From Achromobacter xylosoxidans (lineage in GTDB: Bacteria > Pseudomonadota > Gammaproteobacteria > Burkholderiales > Burkholderiaceae_B), in contig NZ_CP061008.1 of NCBI RefSeq assembly GCF_014490035.1, forward strand, positions 992,001-1,056,000: a stretch of DNA of 64,000 nucleotides. Reading direction: 5' to 3'. Position 1 is the first letter of the stretch. Each line of letters opens with the position of its first letter. Shown in pieces: positions 9,520 through 17,773 of the stretch. The notes below the pieces were generated by a model. It worked only from the letters and a program-made list of their open reading frames with translations. It did not search any database and was not told where the DNA came from. Both the position numbers and the translations under genes were made by a program.

Positions 9520-10248
9520 ATGAATGTTCCCGCCGATACTCCCGTCACGCCGCGGCGTCGTCCCCGGAACCTGGCTCAGGGGCTGGTCGAGAGCATCACG
9601 GAGCGTATCCGTGGCGGGGACATCAGGCCCGGCGACAAGTTGCCGACGGAATCCGAGATCATGCGCCAGTTCGGCGTCAGCCGTACGGTGGTGCGGGAGG
9701 CCCTGTCCCGGCTGCAGGCATCGGGCCTGGTCGAGACGCATCATGGCGTGGGGACGTATGCGCTGGAGCCTAGCGGCGGCGGGGATTTCCGCGTGGATCC
9801 CGCCGACATCGCCACGGTGTGCGACGTGCTGGTGTTGCTGGAGCTGCGTATCTGCCTGGAAAGCGAGGCTGCCGGCCTGGCCGCGGCCAGGCGCAGCCCG
9901 GAGCAGCTGCATGAGATGAGGCGCGCACTGGAAGCCTTCAAGAGCGCACTGGAGAACGACGGCGACACCGTCACGCCGGATTTCCAGTTCCATCTGCTGG
10001 TCGCGCAAGCCACGGACAACCGTTACTTCGCGGACCTGATGTCGCATCTGGGTTCGGCCATCATTCCGCGCACCCGGATCAATTCGGCGAAGTTTGCGCA
10101 CGAGGATCGTGCCGCCTATCTGGCGCGGGTGAACCTCGAGCACGAAGACATCTACGGCGCGATCCAGCGCCAGGACGCTGAAGCCGCGCGCGCAGCCATG
10201 CGCACGCATCTGAGCAACAGCCGCGAACGGCTGCGGCGCGCGCAGTAA
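9520..10248 (+). CDS. FadR/GntR-family transcription regulator
   Basis: 242 residues from the ATG at 9520; a TTG at 9514 is also in frame. The N-terminal winged helix is clear: GDKLPTESEIMRQFGVSRT followed by VVREALSRLQASGLV. The C-terminal FCD domain (about residues 85-235) has the spread Asp/His ligands typical of FadR-type effector domains (FQFHLLVAQATDN, HEDIYGAI). Such proteins bind small organic acids, often sugar acids, and repress nearby genes. No obvious catabolic target lies beside it, so it may act elsewhere. A TACAAT -10-like box is at 9461-9466. Confidence 0.9.
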   Translation: MNVPADTPVTPRRRPRNLAQGLVESITERIRGGDIRPGDKLPTESEIMRQFGVSRTVVREALSRLQASGLVETHHGVGTYALEPSGGGDFRVDPADIATVCDVLVLLELRICLESEAAGLAAARRSPEQLHEMRRALEAFKSALENDGDTVTPDFQFHLLVAQATDNRYFADLMSHLGSAIIPRTRINSAKFAHEDRAAYLARVNLEHEDIYGAIQRQDAEAARAAMRTHLSNSRERLRRAQ

Positions 10249-10392
10249 GCGCGGCCGAAGGCTCGTCCCAAACCGCGTTAACCTTTGCGCGTTTTCAAAC
10301 TTCGAACCACGAGGCGGCATGGCTCTGCTCGGCATATACAGCGGCATTCTTTCATCTGAACAGGCGTTGCGACGCCAGGGGAGGGTGTACGC

Positions 10393-12288
10393 ATGCGCCG
10401 TCTGACTCTGCGGTTCATCATTGCGGTCCTGGCGCTGCTGACGCTGTCGCGGCTGGCGCTGGCCTTCTGGATGTGGGACCGGGTGGAGGCGGCAGGCGGG
10501 CTGGGGCCGTTGCTGCTGGGCGGCCTGCGCATCGACGTCTGCCTGATGTCCATGGTGATCGCGCTGCCGGCGGTGTTTTCGCCCTGGTTCGGCCATCGGC
10601 CGCTGGCCGCCCGCATCACCGCCTGGTGGTTCCGTGTCTGGTGGATGCTGTATGTGCTGCTGGAGGTCTCCACGCCGCAGTTCATCGCGGAATACGACAC
10701 GCGGCCCAACCGGCTCTATTTCATCTATCTGCTCAATCCGAAGGAAGTCGGTTCGATGCTGTGGCAGGGCTACAAGGGCGTGCTGCTGGCGGCCTTTGTC
10801 GTGTTGGCGCTGGCGGCCTGGCTGTCGGTCCGCCTGTTTCCCACCCGCGCCCGCGATCCGTTCATGTCGTGGTGGAAGCGGCCGCTGGCGTCGTTCGTGA
10901 TCCTGGCGCTGGTGTTCCTGGGCGCGCGCGGCACGCTGGAGCATCGTCCGATCAATCCGGCCAAGGTCGCCTACAGTTCCGACGCCATGGTCAATGCGCT
11001 GGCGCTGAATTCGCTGTATAGCGTGTTCGACGCCGCCTACCGCATGCGCGATGAGCGTTCGTCGGCAGCGATGTATCCCAAGATGGCGGTGGACAAAATG
11101 AATGCCATCGTGCGCGAGAAGGCCGGGCTGACGGGCGCGCCGCTGGACGCGCGGTATCCCAGCTTGCATGAGCAGAAGGCGATGGCGCGCCGGGATAAGC
11201 CGTTGAACCTGGTGATCATCCTGCAGGAAAGCCTGGGCGCGCAGTATGTGGGCAGCCTGGGCGGCCGTGATCTCACGCCCAACATCGACCGGCTGGGCAA
11301 GGAGGGCTGGATGTTCCACCGCGCCTACGCGACGGGCACGCGCTCGGTGCGGGGCATCGAGGCGGTCACGGCGGGCTTCCTGCCCAGCGTGGCTGACGCG
11401 GTGGTGAAGCTGCCGCGTTCGCAGACGGGTTTCTTCACGCTGGCGCAGGTGCTGGGCAAGCATGGCTACCATTCGCGCTTCGTGTACGGGGGCGAGTCGC
11501 ACTTCGACAATATGCGGGCCTTTTTCCTGGGTAACGGCTTTAACGAAATCGTGGACCGTCCCAAGTTCGTGAATCCAGTGTTCGAAGGGTCGTGGGGCGC
11601 CTCGGACGAGGACATGTTCAACCAGGTGGACCGGCTGCTGCGGGCGGATGGCGACAAGCCGGTGTTCACGCTGGCATTCTCGGTGTCGAATCATTCGCCG
11701 TGGGAGTATCCGGAAGGGCGCATCAAGCCGGTGGGAGATCCGGCCACGGTGGATAACACGGTGCGTTACGCGGACTGGGCGCTGGGGCAGTTCTTCGACA
11801 AGGCGCGCAAGGCGCCGTACTGGGACAACACGGTCTTCCTGGTGATCGCGGATCACGATTCGCGCGTCTATGGCTCCATTCCGGTGCCGGTGCGGCATTT
11901 CCAGATTCCCGCGCTGATTCTGGGGGCGGGGATTGCGCCTCGGCAGGATGAACGGTTGGTCAGCCAGATCGACATGGCGCCTACCATGTTGTCCTTGATG
12001 GGACTGGACAACGTGAATCCCATGCTGGGCGTGGATCTGACGCAGCGGGATCCGAATCGGGCGATGATGCAGTACGCGGATAATTTCGGCTATCTGCAGG
12101 GGGATCAGTTGCTGGTGCTGGAGCCTTCGAAGGCGCCGCGGCAGTTCAGGTATGAGGCGGCGCCTGTGGGGCGGGATGAGGTTTATGCGCCGGTGGAGCC
12201 TTTGGATCCTCGGCTCTCGGAAGAGGCCTTGGCGCATGCTTTGTGGGCTAGTTGGGCGTATCGGGAAGAGCGGTATCGGTTGCCTTGA
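10393..12288 (+). CDS. LTA-synthase-like sulfatase-fold phosphotransferase
   Basis: 631 residues. About five N-terminal membrane helices (1-180) precede a large extracytoplasmic alkaline-phosphatase-superfamily domain. The metal and nucleophile positions are visible: ILQESLG (Glu279), ATGTRSVRGIEA with the probable nucleophile Thr316, FSVSNHSPWEYP (His) and IADHDSRVYG (Asp-His). In Gram-negatives this family transfers phosphoglycerol or similar groups to periplasmic glucans or other envelope glycans (OpgB-like). The location near a two-component system and PAP2 phosphatase fits envelope modification. The substrate is unknown; EptA-type phosphoethanolamine transfer is less likely given the LtaS-like GTRS nucleophile motif. 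Confidence 0.87.
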   Translation: MRRLTLRFIIAVLALLTLSRLALAFWMWDRVEAAGGLGPLLLGGLRIDVCLMSMVIALPAVFSPWFGHRPLAARITAWWFRVWWMLYVLLEVSTPQFIAEYDTRPNRLYFIYLLNPKEVGSMLWQGYKGVLLAAFVVLALAAWLSVRLFPTRARDPFMSWWKRPLASFVILALVFLGARGTLEHRPINPAKVAYSSDAMVNALALNSLYSVFDAAYRMRDERSSAAMYPKMAVDKMNAIVREKAGLTGAPLDARYPSLHEQKAMARRDKPLNLVIILQESLGAQYVGSLGGRDLTPNIDRLGKEGWMFHRAYATGTRSVRGIEAVTAGFLPSVADAVVKLPRSQTGFFTLAQVLGKHGYHSRFVYGGESHFDNMRAFFLGNGFNEIVDRPKFVNPVFEGSWGASDEDMFNQVDRLLRADGDKPVFTLAFSVSNHSPWEYPEGRIKPVGDPATVDNTVRYADWALGQFFDKARKAPYWDNTVFLVIADHDSRVYGSIPVPVRHFQIPALILGAGIAPRQDERLVSQIDMAPTMLSLMGLDNVNPMLGVDLTQRDPNRAMMQYADNFGYLQGDQLLVLEPSKAPRQFRYEAAPVGRDEVYAPVEPLDPRLSEEALAHALWASWAYREERYRLP

Positions 12289-12327
12289 TGGTGGCGCTTT
12301 ATGCGGGATGATGCTGGTTCTTAAGAC

Positions 12328-12487
12328 GCTTGGGGCGTCGGGGGGCTGGGGTGCGCGGGGCAACGATTGCGGTCCGGAGCCTTCGCTCCGGACTTCCCCT
12401 GCGTCATCCTCGTACGCCTTCGGCTCCCTACGGATTCCCTTGGGCTTATCGACGCCCCGCGCGCCCCAGGCCCCCAACGCCCCAAGC
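12328..12487. repeat. 160-bp imperfect palindromic intergenic element
   Basis: Arms of 34 bases (12328-12361 and 12454-12487) are complementary at 31 of 34 positions, enclosing 92 bases. Inside is a 9-bp perfect hairpin (gtccggagc 12372-12380, loop cttc, gctccggac 12385-12393). It has no transposase, no open frame that looks real, and lies between the LTA-synthase-like gene and the acyltransferase gene. It looks like a dispersed palindromic element or a folded RNA; it could also block transcription. Only one copy was found in the window. Confidence 0.6.
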
Positions 12488-12580
12488 TTCGGTGTTTGAA
12501 ACTTCACGGTCGCAGGGACGGGTGGTGTGCTTGGCATGCTTGCCGCGGGCGGCGGGGCGGTGGAAGATCTTGCGGTGCCC

Positions 12581-12614
12581 GCTCGATTAAGCCGCCCGGG
12601 CGGCCCAATCGAGC
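12581..12614. repeat. 34-bp hairpin with inner palindrome
   Basis: gctcgatt (12581-12588) pairs with aatcgagc (12607-12614), enclosing the perfect 14-base palindrome gccgcccgggcggc (12591-12604) with two unpaired bases on each side. No T-run follows, so it is not a standard intrinsic terminator. It may be an RNA 3' end, a protein site or part of the same repetitive spacer as the 160-bp element. Confidence 0.45.
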
Positions 12615-12726
12615 ATACGCGGCGTCTTGCGCTGTGTTGTTTTGGGTGGTGGGACTGTGCGCTGATCGCTGACCGCGGCTTGATTCTGCGCAAGTCGGAT
12701 TTTTTGTGAAGGTAGGAAACTGGCGC

Positions 12727-13743
12727 ATGACTTTTCCTGAATCGTCTTCCGGGGCAGGCCGTGCTGCGGCTGCCCAATCAAACAAATCTAGTATTCGCGT
12801 GCCGCCGCGCCGCCGCGTGCTGCCGTTGCCGCGCGGGCGTTTCGCCTGGGTGACGGGTGTGATCAGTACCGTTTGGCTGGCGCTCAACACGGTGTTCTGG
12901 TGCCTGCTTCTGTTTCCGCTGGCCTTGTTGAAGCTGCTGCTGCCGTTCGCGGCGGTCAGGCGGGGGATCGATCCCGTGCTCAACGGTATCGCCACGGCCT
13001 GGGTGTCCTGCAACGCCGGATGGCTGGCGCGGATCCAGGATGTGTCCTGGGATGTGCAGGGCAATGACGGACTGCGCTATGCGGACTGGTATCTGGTGAA
13101 TTGCAATCATCAGTCCTGGGTGGATATCTTCGTGTTGCAGCAGTCGCTGAACCGGCGTATTCCGTTGCTGAAGTTCTTCCTGAAGCAGCAACTGATCTAT
13201 GTGCCGGTGATCGGGCTGGCGTGGTGGGCGCTGGATTTTCCGTTCATGAAGCGCCACGGCAAGGCGGCGTTGCGCCGCAATCCGGATCTGGGGCGGCAGG
13301 ATCAGGAGACCGCGCGGCGGGCCTGCGCGAAGTTTTCACTGGTGCCGACCAGCGTGATGGTGTTCGCTGAAGGGACGCGTTTCAGTCCTGCCAAGCGCGA
13401 TGCGCAGGGATCGCCGTACCGGCATCTGCTCAAGCCCAAGGCGGGCGGGCTGGCGGTGGCGTTGAATGCGATGGGCAAGCGTTTCCGCTCGATGATAGAC
13501 GTGACGATTGCCTATCCGGAGGGCGCGCCCAGCTTTTGGGATCTGGCCTGCGGCCGTGCGGGGCGGGTGCTGGTGCGCATGCGGCAGTTGCCGGTGCCGC
13601 CGGAGTTCTGCGAAGGCAACTACTCCGGCGACAAGGCGTTCCGCACGACCTTCCACCACTGGCTGGGCCAGCAGTGGCGGGCCAAGGACGACGAGATCGA
13701 GGCGTTGACGGCGCCCGCCTGGGCAGGCGCCGGCGCGGATTAG
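12727..13743 (+). CDS. Lysophospholipid acyltransferase (PlsC/YihG type)
   Basis: About 338 residues from the ATG at 12727; a GTG at 12706 would add seven residues. An AGGA stretch about nine bases ahead supports the ATG. A membrane helix near residues 30-60 is followed by the acyltransferase domain: motif I NHQSWVD (HX4D catalytic pair) and motif III FAEGTRFS. The protein resembles YihG/YihE-like 1-acyl-glycerol-3-phosphate acyltransferases, which act at the inner membrane on lysophosphatidic acid or lyso-phospholipids. Its stop overlaps the stop of the convergent fumarylacetoacetase gene by a few bases. The precise acceptor is not known. Confidence 0.88.
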   Translation: MTFPESSSGAGRAAAAQSNKSSIRVPPRRRVLPLPRGRFAWVTGVISTVWLALNTVFWCLLLFPLALLKLLLPFAAVRRGIDPVLNGIATAWVSCNAGWLARIQDVSWDVQGNDGLRYADWYLVNCNHQSWVDIFVLQQSLNRRIPLLKFFLKQQLIYVPVIGLAWWALDFPFMKRHGKAALRRNPDLGRQDQETARRACAKFSLVPTSVMVFAEGTRFSPAKRDAQGSPYRHLLKPKAGGLAVALNAMGKRFRSMIDVTIAYPEGAPSFWDLACGRAGRVLVRMRQLPVPPEFCEGNYSGDKAFRTTFHHWLGQQWRAKDDEIEALTAPAWAGAGAD

Positions 13744-15056
13744 GCGCGGGCGGGCAGCACCGTGCCGGAGCAGGCGCCGAAGCCGATGCGCGGATAGCCC
13801 GCCTTCACGCATTCGGCGCGGATGATGACCTGGTCGCCATCCTGCAGGAAGGTGCGCTTTTCGCCCCAGGGCAGGTCGATCGGGTTCTTGCCGCCGTTGC
13901 TCAGTTCCAGCAGCGAGCCGGCTTCCGAGGGTTGCGGGCCGGACAGGGTGCCGGTGCCCAGCATGTCGCCCGGTTGCAGGTTGCAGCCGTTGACGGTGTG
14001 ATGCGTGATCAGCTGCGCCACGTTCCAGTAGGCATCGCGGAAGTTGCTGCGCGACAGGAAGGCGGGCGGCTGCTTGTCGGCGCGCGATTTCTCGGTGGTC
14101 AGCAACACTTCCATCTGCACGTCGAAGGCGCCCTTGGCGCGGTTGGCGTCGGATGCCAGGTAGGGCAGGGGCTGCGGTTCGGACGGGCCGCGCATCCACT
14201 GCGTGCGGAACGGCTCCAGCGCTTCCATGGTGACGACCCAGGGCGAGATCGTGGAGGCGAAGTTCTTGGCCAGGAAGGGGCCCAGGGGCTGGTATTCCCA
14301 GGCCTGGATGTCGCGCGCCGACCAGTCGTTCAGGATGCACAGGCCGAACACGTGCGATTCGGCGTCGGCCAGGGGGATGCGGTCGCCCTGGGCGTTGCCC
14401 GTACCGACGAAGATGCCCAGTTCCAGTTCGTAGTCCAGGCGGGCGCAGGGGCCGAATTGCGGCGCTTCGCCTTCATTGGCGGGACGAGTCTGGCCGACGG
14501 GGCGGGGGAATTTCTGGTCCACGCCGATGCTGGAGGCGCGGCCGTGATAGCCGATGGGCACCCACTTGTAGTTCGGCAGCAAGGGGTTGTCGGGGCGGAA
14601 TTGCTTGCCCACGGCGGTGGCGTGGTGCACCGAGATATAGAAGTCGGTGTAGTCGCCGATGCGGGCGGGCGTGGTGTATTCGGCGTCGGCTTGCGCAACC
14701 AGCAGCGGCTCGACCGTGGCGCGCAGGGCAGCGCCTTCGCGCAGCGCGCGCGACAGCGCCAGGCGCAGGGCGCTCCAGTGGGCCTGGCCCAGGGCCATCA
14801 GGGCGTTCAGGCTGTCCGTGGCGCACGCGGCCAAGGCCTCGGCTGCCAGCCCTTCGAAGGGCTGTTTGGCGGCCAGCGCGGCCAGGTCCATGATCTGGTC
14901 GCCGATGGCCACGCCGGGGCGGAACGGCTCCGTCGTGCCCTTGCGGCGGAAGGTGGCGTAGGGCAGGTTCTGCACCGGGAAATCCGACTCGCCGGTGTTG
15001 GCGCTGGCGATCCAGCTCTTCAGGGACGGGTCGTGGGTTTCGTTGATGGTGGTCAT
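13740..15056 (-). CDS. fahA: Fumarylacetoacetase
   Basis: 438 residues, normal length for the two-domain fumarylacetoacetate hydrolase (SH3-like N-terminal domain, then the FAH catalytic barrel). It splits fumarylacetoacetate to fumarate and acetoacetate, the last step of tyrosine/homogentisate degradation. Metal and active-site regions are visible as DYTDFYISVHHATAVG, LDYELELGIFVG, LNDWSARDIQAWEYQPLG and the GDMLGTGTLSGP segment. It is the second gene after hmgA on the minus strand, separated by 124 bp with a hairpin. The C-terminus overlaps the convergent acyltransferase gene end by four bases. Confidence 0.95.
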   Translation of the reverse strand: MTTINETHDPSLKSWIASANTGESDFPVQNLPYATFRRKGTTEPFRPGVAIGDQIMDLAALAAKQPFEGLAAEALAACATDSLNALMALGQAHWSALRLALSRALREGAALRATVEPLLVAQADAEYTTPARIGDYTDFYISVHHATAVGKQFRPDNPLLPNYKWVPIGYHGRASSIGVDQKFPRPVGQTRPANEGEAPQFGPCARLDYELELGIFVGTGNAQGDRIPLADAESHVFGLCILNDWSARDIQAWEYQPLGPFLAKNFASTISPWVVTMEALEPFRTQWMRGPSEPQPLPYLASDANRAKGAFDVQMEVLLTTEKSRADKQPPAFLSRSNFRDAYWNVAQLITHHTVNGCNLQPGDMLGTGTLSGPQPSEAGSLLELSNGGKNPIDLPWGEKRTFLQDGDQVIIRAECVKAGYPRIGFGACSGTVLPARA

Positions 15057-15126
15057 GGCTGCGTGTCTCTTTCAGTGTGGTTATGCGGTGGCCGGGCGCC
15101 AGGCGCCGGAAATTACAAATGCCAAA

Positions 15127-15152
15127 CGGCGATGAGCTTGCGCTCATCGCCG
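15127..15152 (-). terminator. Strong hairpin between hmgA and fahA
   Basis: An 11-bp perfect stem (cggcgatgagc at 15127-15137, gctcatcgccg at 15142-15152) with a 4-base loop. On the minus strand it is followed by TTTGGCATTTG, a weak T-rich tail. It may act as a partial terminator or as an mRNA-stabilising element that sets the hmgA:fahA ratio. Confidence 0.5.
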
Positions 15153-15180
15153 CGGGCGTGGAAAGCAGGAGGTCTGCGCG

Positions 15181-16479
15181 TCACGCCTTGCTGGGGTCGA
15201 AATGCTTGGCGATGCCCTGCCAGCACCGGTAGTAGTCGCCCTGCAATTCTACCGAGGCCAGCGCCTGTTCCGTGGGGCGGATGACGCGCCGCGTCTCGAA
15301 CATGAACGCCATCGTGTCACGGATGTAGTGGGCTTTGCTGGTGTCGGCGTGGGAGGCCTTTTCGAAGGTCTCGGCGTCGGGGCCGTGGCCGCTCATGCAG
15401 TTGTGCAGGCTGGCGCCGCCCGGCGCGAAGCCGTCGGCCTTGGCGTCGTAGACGCCCTGGATCAGGCCCATGAATTCGCTGGCGATGTTGCGGTGGAACC
15501 AGGGCGGACGGAAGGTGTTTTCCATGGCCAGGATGCGCGGCGGGAAGATCGCGAAATCCATGTTGGCCGTTCCCGGGGTGTCCGACGGCGCGGTCAGCAC
15601 GGTGAAGATCGAGGGGTCCGGATGGTCGTAGCTGATGGAGCCGACGGTGTTGAAGTTGCGCAGGTCGTACTTGTACGGCGCGTGCGTGCCGTGCCAGGCC
15701 ACCACGTTCAACGGCGAATGGTCGATGGATGCGCGCCAGAAGCCGCCCGTGAACTTGGCGATGAGTTCGAAGTCGCCTTCGAGGTCTTCGTACCAGGCCA
15801 CCGGGGTCTTGAAGTCGCGGGCATTGGCCAGGCAGTTCGAGCCGATGGGGCCCAGCTCCGGCAGACGCATGGCCGCGCCGAAGTTCTCCAGCATGTAGCC
15901 GCGCGCGCTGCCGTCCAGCAGTTCGACGCGGAAGCGCACGCCGCGCGGGATGACCGCGATTTCCAGGGGCTCCAGGTCGATCAGGCCCAGTTCCGTGGCC
16001 AGGCGCAGGCGGCCTTCCTGCGGCACCAGCAGCAGTTCGCCGTCGGCGTTGTAGAAGTAGCGTCCTTGCATCGAGCGGTTGGCCGCGTACAGGTGGATGC
16101 CTACGCCGCTCAGTTCGTCGGGGCCGCCGTTGCCGCCCCAGGTCTTCACGCCTTCCAGGAAGTCGGTGGGGGCGGCGGGAATCGGCAGCGGGCTCCAGCG
16201 TAGCTGGTTGGGCGTGACGGGTCCCTGGCCGAAGGTGCTTTGCCAGCCGGCGGCGCCGTCAAAGGCCTCGAACGGCTTGTGTTGGGCGCCGGGGCGGATG
16301 CGGTAGAGCCAGGAGCGGCGGTTTTCGCTGCGCGGCGCGGTGAAGGCGGTGCCGGACAGCTGCTCGGCGTACAGGCCATAGGGGCATTGCTGCGGCGAGT
16401 TGCGGCCCAGCGGCAGCGCGCCGGGCAGGGCTTCGGTGGCGCAACTGTTGCCGAAGCCGGTCTGGTATTGCAGTTCCAT
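15181..16479 (-). CDS. hmgA: Homogentisate 1,2-dioxygenase
   Basis: 432 residues from the ATG at 16479, preceded by a perfect AGGAGG (16490-16485) five bases away; the frame is open further upstream but that part is not conserved. Non-haem iron enzyme opening the homogentisate ring to maleylacetoacetate. The iron ligands can be placed: His and Glu in [12 protein letters not shown] and His in [10 protein letters not shown]. The first residues [11 protein letters not shown] and the SGTAFTAPR stretch are family hallmarks. First gene of the hmgA-fahA unit, divergent from a LysR regulator that probably controls it. Confidence 0.97.
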   Translation of the reverse strand: MELQYQTGFGNSCATEALPGALPLGRNSPQQCPYGLYAEQLSGTAFTAPRSENRRSWLYRIRPGAQHKPFEAFDGAAGWQSTFGQGPVTPNQLRWSPLPIPAAPTDFLEGVKTWGGNGGPDELSGVGIHLYAANRSMQGRYFYNADGELLLVPQEGRLRLATELGLIDLEPLEIAVIPRGVRFRVELLDGSARGYMLENFGAAMRLPELGPIGSNCLANARDFKTPVAWYEDLEGDFELIAKFTGGFWRASIDHSPLNVVAWHGTHAPYKYDLRNFNTVGSISYDHPDPSIFTVLTAPSDTPGTANMDFAIFPPRILAMENTFRPPWFHRNIASEFMGLIQGVYDAKADGFAPGGASLHNCMSGHGPDAETFEKASHADTSKAHYIRDTMAFMFETRRVIRPTEQALASVELQGDYYRCWQGIAKHFDPSKA

Positions 16480-16607
16480 GGATTCCTCCTGAGCGGCGGC
16501 GCGGTGCTTGGCCGCGCGGCCTGGTGCGGGTGGCTCGTCCGGAAGGGGTCCGGAGCCCATATGGCATTGTCGGAAAAAATCCCCGCTACGGCTATGGGAA
16601 TGTAAAA

Positions 16608-16633
16608 ATAGAGACTATAAATTTTGTGAATAG
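16608..16633. promoter_or_regulatory. Candidate LysR-type binding dyads between hmgA and its regulator
   Basis: An AT-rich patch in the 165-bp divergent spacer carries three ATAG/CTAT half-sites: ATAG-AGA-CTAT at 16608-16618 and CTAT...AATAG spanning 16615-16633, the latter with a T-N11-A core (T16618, A16630) as in LysR boxes. Position close to both promoters suits a shared operator for the regulator and hmgA. Confidence 0.45.
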
Positions 16634-16644
16634 TAGGGGGGTGT

Positions 16645-17553
16645 ATGGCCGAGCTGCGCGATGTCGATCTGAACCTGCTGCTGTTGTTCCAGCATCTGCT
16701 GGAGGACCGCAATCTTTCGGCCGTGGCGCGGCGCATGGACCTGTCGCAACCGGCTGTCAGCAACGCGCTGCGCCGCTTGCGCGAAGCATTCGGCGACGAT
16801 CTGTTCGTGCGCACGGCGCAGGGCATGCTGCCCACGCCGCGCGCGCAACGCCTGGCGGGGCCGGTCAGCGAGGCGTTGACCATGTTGTCGCAGGCTCTGA
16901 AGGACCAGGATGTCTTTGATGCCGCCACCAGCACGCGCCGCTTCCGGGTGGCGATGACGGACGTGGGCGAGATTCACTTCATGCCACGCCTGATGGAAGT
17001 CTGCGTGCAGGTGGCGCCGCTGGTGCGTATCGACTCCGTGCGGGTGCAGGGACCGGACCTGCCGCGGGAAATGGAGGCCGGGCGGGTGGATCTGGCGATC
17101 GGCGCCTTCGATGAAATGGGGGCGGGTACGCTGCAGCGCATGCTGTTCCGCCAGGGCTATGCGACCTTGTTCCGGCAGGCGCATCCGACGGCGCACGCCG
17201 GCATGAGCCTCAAGGCCTTCCGGGCCGAACGCCACCTCATCGTGTCGCGCGCGGCGCCTTATGGACAGGTCAATCAGTCCATGGAACGCGCCGGCGTCGA
17301 ACTGGCTGAGCACTTCAGCGTGCCGCATTTTTCGGCCGTGCCCTATATCGTCAGCGCGACCGACCTGCTGGCGACCGTGCCCGAAAAACTTGCCGCCAGC
17401 GCCGCGCCGCCGTTCGGCCTGCGCTACATCACGCCGCCGATAAGAGTGCCGGCGCTGCAGACCAATATGTACTGGCAGCGCCGGGTGGACCGGGATGGCG
17501 GCAACCAGTGGCTGCGCGCGTTGATCGTCAATACGTTCGCGGTCGGGGCGTGA
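16645..17553 (+). CDS. LysR-family transcription regulator of the homogentisate cluster
   Basis: 302 residues. N-terminal winged helix-turn-helix (VDLNLLLLFQHLLEDRNLS, then SQPAVSNALRRLREAFGD) and a periplasmic-binding-protein-like effector domain (about 90-300). The NodD/PcpR-like LNLL...LF.HLLE start and the long DNA-binding helix are typical. It is divergent from hmgA and convergent with the small hydroxylase subunit gene, so it sits in the middle of the aromatic cluster and probably responds to homogentisate or a phenylacetate derivative. The effector is inferred from position only. Confidence 0.9.
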   Translation: MAELRDVDLNLLLLFQHLLEDRNLSAVARRMDLSQPAVSNALRRLREAFGDDLFVRTAQGMLPTPRAQRLAGPVSEALTMLSQALKDQDVFDAATSTRRFRVAMTDVGEIHFMPRLMEVCVQVAPLVRIDSVRVQGPDLPREMEAGRVDLAIGAFDEMGAGTLQRMLFRQGYATLFRQAHPTAHAGMSLKAFRAERHLIVSRAAPYGQVNQSMERAGVELAEHFSVPHFSAVPYIVSATDLLATVPEKLAASAAPPFGLRYITPPIRVPALQTNMYWQRRVDRDGGNQWLRALIVNTFAVGA

Positions 17554-17559
17554 TCGGAA

Positions 17560-17754
17560 CTACGGCGCCACCGACGCCCGCGCCTGGCGCAGCGCCTCGC
17601 GCAGCACTTCCATGTCGCCCAGGTGGTTGGCCAGCAGCAGGATCAGCGCCGCATTGAGCTCCTGGCTCTGCTCGTTGGTGAGGTCGCGGTGGGTCTCGAT
17701 CAGCGCTTCGTAGAAGTCGTCCGGCGAGACCAGGTTGGTTTCGGTAATCAGCAT
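17560..17754 (-). CDS. DUF2783 / MhaB-like small hydroxylase partner
   Basis: 64 residues (about 7 kDa), mostly helical and acidic at the N-terminus: LVSPDDFYEALIETHRDL then ELNAALILLLANHLGD. It matches the DUF2783 pattern as I recall it, a family found next to flavin-dependent aromatic hydroxylases. It starts 19 bases after the flavoprotein gene on the same strand. In Pseudomonas putida the 3-hydroxyphenylacetate 6-hydroxylase is described as a large flavoprotein MhaA of about 63 kDa plus a small coupling protein MhaB of about 6.8 kDa; the sizes here fit that pair well. Confidence 0.72.
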   Translation of the reverse strand: MLITETNLVSPDDFYEALIETHRDLTNEQSQELNAALILLLANHLGDMEVLREALRQARASVAP

Positions 17755-17773
17755 GATGGAGTCATCTCGAAGT

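Noticed and set aside
12289..12705. Insertion sequence remnant
   Set aside because: Inverted arms exist but no transposase fragment or flanking target duplication can be seen, so it is reported only as a palindromic element.
9496..12777. 1093-codon open frame on the minus strand
   Set aside because: It lies opposite three well-supported plus-strand genes; its product is Arg/His/Gln-rich without any domain. Long antisense frames are expected in GC-rich coding DNA.
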